64,000 bases of DNA, taken from NCBI GenBank assembly GCA_030583665.1, contig CP129469.1, positions 2,347,043 through 2,411,042 of the forward strand, read 5' to 3'. The notes beneath the pieces were generated by a model that saw nothing but the letters and a program-made list of their open reading frames with translations, was not told the origin of the DNA and did not search any database. The stretch comes from Candidatus Jettenia sp. AMX2 (GTDB taxonomy: Bacteria > Planctomycetota > Brocadiia > Brocadiales > Brocadiaceae). Below are positions 61,120-64,000 of this stretch, one piece after another. Within the stretch, counting starts at the first letter, position 1; the number at the start of each line of letters is the position of its first letter. Position numbers and translations under genes: made by a program.

Positions 61120-63945
61120 ATGAAAAAATCAATTGTAGCCCGTGGTATACGGGTACATAATTTAAAAAATATCACGGTTGAAATCCCTCACAAGAAATTT
61201 GTAGTAATTACAGGAGTGAGTGGTTCGGGTAAGTCAAGCCTGGCATTTGATACCCTCTTTGCGGAAGGGCAAAGGCGATATATTGAATCTTTTTCTGCCT
61301 ATGCACGCCAGTTTCTTGATAAAATGGATAAACCGGATGTGGACCACATTGAGGGAATCCCTCCCGCAATAGCCATCCAGCAAAAAAATCCGGTAAAAAA
61401 CCGGCGTTCTACCGTCGGGACAGCCACAGAAATTAATGATTATCTGAGATTGCTATTTGCACGAATTGGCAAGACCTGTTGCAGTAATTGTAAACGCCAT
61501 GTACAAATAGATACTGTGCCCTTTATAGTTGAAACCATCCTCTCATTGCCCGAAGGAACCAGATTCCTTGTAACATTTCCTCTTACCATAAGCCAGAATG
61601 TTCCGTGTCAGACGCAGGTCAACCTTCTTAAAGAGCGTGGATTGATAAGGCTACTGGTTGATAATACTATCATCGATATTACTGCGGAGACAAGAGACTA
61701 CGATATCCGTTCAGCAAAGATGGTTTATGGGATTATTGACCGTTTAGTTGTTAGAGATGTTATTAAAGAGCGGCTTGTAGATGCCATTGAAACTGCATAT
61801 CGCATGGGCGCCGGCCATTTAAGTATTATCTACAACATCCCAACCGCTTCTGCACCCTGCAGATTGCAGGGATCTTCCATCGAGATCCAAGGTTCCAAAT
61901 GGATCGAATTAAAATACAGCAAACAGTTTTTTTGCAGCTATTGTAATATTGAATATCCGGAACCTGTCCCGGCTTTATTCTCATTTAATAATCCGGTCGG
62001 AGCTTGTCCTGTGTGCCAGGGTTTTGGAAATACCATTGCAATTAATCTGGATACTGTTATTCCGGATAAAGAAAAAACCCTGAATCAGGGGGCTATTGCA
62101 CCGTGGAATACACCTGCCTACAGCATAATGTTTGAATCAATGAAAAAGGCAGCTTCCGCATATAACATCCCTTTAAATCTCCCTTTCCAAAAACTGTCAA
62201 ATGAGCAAGTGAAATTAATTTTAGAGGGGACAAAGGATTTCTGCGGTATCTATGAATTCTTCCGGAAGCTGGAGCAACAAAAATATAAGATGCATATTCG
62301 TGTATTCCTAAGTAAATACAGAGGATATACCTTGTGCCAGCATTGTAAGGGAACCCGTCTTAAGAAACAGGCACTAAATGTCCTGATTAAAAACAAAAAC
62401 ATTCAGGATATTTGCACCATGACTGTCGATAAAGCCCATCAGTTTTTTGGAGAACTTCAGCTTACTGATTACGAAAGCGGTGTTGCCCATTTGCTCTTGC
62501 AGGAGATTAAAAAAAGGCTTGCTTATATGATTAAAGTAGGGCTGGAATACCTTACGCTCGATCGTATGACGCGTACACTTTCGGGTGGAGAAGCACAGAG
62601 AGTCAACCTAACGGCCTCACTTGGCTCTTCATTGGTAAATACCCTCTATATCCTGGATGAACCAAGTGTTGGGCTCCATCCAAAGGATACTGACAGGTTA
62701 ATACACATCCTGAAGCAGTTACAGAATATCGGGAATACCATTGTTGTTGTGGAACATGAAAAGGAGGTCATCAGGAAAGCAGACAAAATTATTGATATCG
62801 GACCAGGCGCAGGGGAAAACGGAGGTACCATTGTTTATCAGGGATCATTTGACAAATTACCTGCCAATAATTCTTCGCTTACCGGACAATATTTAAAAGG
62901 GAATAAAGATATTAAAATACCCAAAATCCGGAGAAAGTTTTCTAAAAGGGCAGCAATTGTACTGCGCGGTGCTTCGCAAAATAATCTTAAAGGAATAGAT
63001 GTTGTTTTTCCTCTTCATATGCTTGTATGCATAACGGGTGTTTCAGGATCCGGGAAAAGCACCCTTGTGCAGGATACCCTCTATGGAGCAATAAAAAAGA
63101 AGAAAATGCAAAGATGCACAGGATTTGATGGAAAATATGAAAGCATAGAAGGTACACAATTGATTAGCGATGTTATTCTTGTAGATCAGACTCCTATAGG
63201 GCGAACACCCCGGTCAAATCCCGTTACCTACCTAAAGATATTTGATGAAATCAGAAAGCTTTTTGCATCAACCAGAGACGCCAGGCTACGGAAACTCGAC
63301 ATCGGTTCCTTCTCTTTCAACGTAGCAGGCGGAAGATGCGAGCATTGTGAAGGAGCAGGCTACATTACCGTTGATATGCAATTTCTCGCAGATATTGATA
63401 TTACTTGCGATAAATGCGGTGGGAAGCGATTCAGCAAAAGAGTACTTGATGTAAAATATAAGAATAAAAATATTCATGAAGTATTGGAAATGACTGTAGA
63501 CGAGGCTATCATCTTCTTTTACGACTCCCCGCGAATTACCAAAGGATTGCGGTTTCTTGAAGACACAGGATTAAGCTACCTGAAGTTAGGCCAGCCTGCC
63601 ACAACCTTGTCTGGCGGTGAGGCACAACGGTTGAAGATTTCCGCCCATATGGCGCAGGAAGAGGCGGACTCAATGCTCTTTATCTTTGATGAGCCTACTA
63701 CAGGATTACATATGGATGATATTCAAAAATTGCTCGCTTCCTTTCAGAAATTGATTGGAGCAGGCCACTCTTTAATTGTTGTAGAACATAATCTTGATAT
63801 AATTAAGTCAGCAGATTATATTATAGATATGGGACCCGAAGGAGGAAATGCAGGCGGATATATCGTTGCATGCGGCACACCGGAACAGATAGCTCAAGCA
63901 GAAACAAGCTATACAGGCAATTACCTGAAACCATACTTCCCGTAA
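61120..63945 (+). CDS. uvrA: Excinuclease ABC subunit A
   Basis: A 941-residue UvrA, the damage-recognition ATPase of nucleotide excision repair. Both ABC halves are intact: Walker A GVSGSGKSSLAFDTLFAEGQ near residue 28 and GVSGSGKSTLVQDTLYG near 650, with signatures LSGGEAQRVNL and LSGGEAQRLKI and Walker B YILDEPSVGLHP and FIFDEPTTGLH. Zinc modules are present: CSNC...CSYC/CPVC in the first half, and CEHCEGAGYITVDMQFLAD with CDKCGGKRF in the second. Start, length and stop are normal. It stands divergently from recJ. Confidence 0.98.
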   Translation: MKKSIVARGIRVHNLKNITVEIPHKKFVVITGVSGSGKSSLAFDTLFAEGQRRYIESFSAYARQFLDKMDKPDVDHIEGIPPAIAIQQKNPVKNRRSTVGTATEINDYLRLLFARIGKTCCSNCKRHVQIDTVPFIVETILSLPEGTRFLVTFPLTISQNVPCQTQVNLLKERGLIRLLVDNTIIDITAETRDYDIRSAKMVYGIIDRLVVRDVIKERLVDAIETAYRMGAGHLSIIYNIPTASAPCRLQGSSIEIQGSKWIELKYSKQFFCSYCNIEYPEPVPALFSFNNPVGACPVCQGFGNTIAINLDTVIPDKEKTLNQGAIAPWNTPAYSIMFESMKKAASAYNIPLNLPFQKLSNEQVKLILEGTKDFCGIYEFFRKLEQQKYKMHIRVFLSKYRGYTLCQHCKGTRLKKQALNVLIKNKNIQDICTMTVDKAHQFFGELQLTDYESGVAHLLLQEIKKRLAYMIKVGLEYLTLDRMTRTLSGGEAQRVNLTASLGSSLVNTLYILDEPSVGLHPKDTDRLIHILKQLQNIGNTIVVVEHEKEVIRKADKIIDIGPGAGENGGTIVYQGSFDKLPANNSSLTGQYLKGNKDIKIPKIRRKFSKRAAIVLRGASQNNLKGIDVVFPLHMLVCITGVSGSGKSTLVQDTLYGAIKKKKMQRCTGFDGKYESIEGTQLISDVILVDQTPIGRTPRSNPVTYLKIFDEIRKLFASTRDARLRKLDIGSFSFNVAGGRCEHCEGAGYITVDMQFLADIDITCDKCGGKRFSKRVLDVKYKNKNIHEVLEMTVDEAIIFFYDSPRITKGLRFLEDTGLSYLKLGQPATTLSGGEAQRLKISAHMAQEEADSMLFIFDEPTTGLHMDDIQKLLASFQKLIGAGHSLIVVEHNLDIIKSADYIIDMGPEGGNAGGYIVACGTPEQIAQAETSYTGNYLKPYFP

Positions 63946-64000
63946 TTCTCCTTTGTTAAAGATTAAAATTATATAAAACAATTCCACGCATCACCCGAAA

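Overview
The window is a chromosomal piece of a moderately AT-rich Gram-negative bacterium, most likely an anammox planctomycete (Brocadia/Kuenenia/Jettenia type). The strongest clue is an octaheme HAO-family cytochrome c (53.2-54.9 kb). It is supported by a hemerythrin gene, a c-di-GMP-controlled PilM/N/O cluster, TonB-dependent corrinoid uptake, and intergenic repeats that recur in several places. The genus call is inference; no rRNA is present.

Layout. 0-8.6 kb (minus strand): a PilM-PilN fusion, a PilO-like protein and a third pilus-cluster protein cut by the left edge, preceded by a c-di-GMP-I riboswitch and a terminator hairpin; then miaA, a comEC-type gene and an MFS transporter. 8.6-15.5 kb: a repeat-rich intergenic stretch, a glycosyltransferase, tatA, rluD, a TPR protein, a PHP phosphoesterase, tRNA-Arg(CCU), a palindromic MITE-like element and a small zinc-ribbon protein.

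15.7-28.1 kb is an accessory region. Small, often GC-richer genes, all on the minus strand, are separated by attC-like recombination sites, so it reads as an integron cassette array without an integrase in view (CALIN). Cassettes carry two nuclease-fold proteins, a DUF4258-like/DUF2283 pair with a nucleotidyltransferase, an ACR3-type arsenite exporter, a DUF6883/DUF4926 pair and a frameshifted HEPN-like protein. It is broken up by an IS1380 element, a truncated ISAs1 element, a Y1 (REP-type) transposase unit and an IS3 element. A ZIP transporter remnant lies at its left edge.

29-44.9 kb is a corrinoid region. One cobalamin riboswitch precedes a BtuB-like receptor, followed by an exported CbiZ-like amidohydrolase, DUF2162, an ExbB-like channel (frameshifted), DUF2149 and an exported, membrane-anchored CobN-like chelatase. 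This resembles the Bacteroidetes hmuSTUV set but is wired to B12. Next come cobQ, cobD and the cobalt transporter cbiMNQO under a second cobalamin riboswitch and terminator. Together these suggest corrinoid capture, trimming or metal handling outside the cytoplasm, and cobalt import for completing the cofactor.

45-64 kb: mltA; a hemerythrin/small-protein operon with a near-perfect sigma70 promoter; two unrecognised genes (191 and 850 aa); a DUF475/TerC membrane protein; the HAO-like gene interrupted by an in-frame UAG; gcvH and gcvT around an inverted repeat copy; a YkgJ-like cysteine-cluster protein; a Clp1/Grc3-type polynucleotide kinase overlapping recJ; and uvrA.
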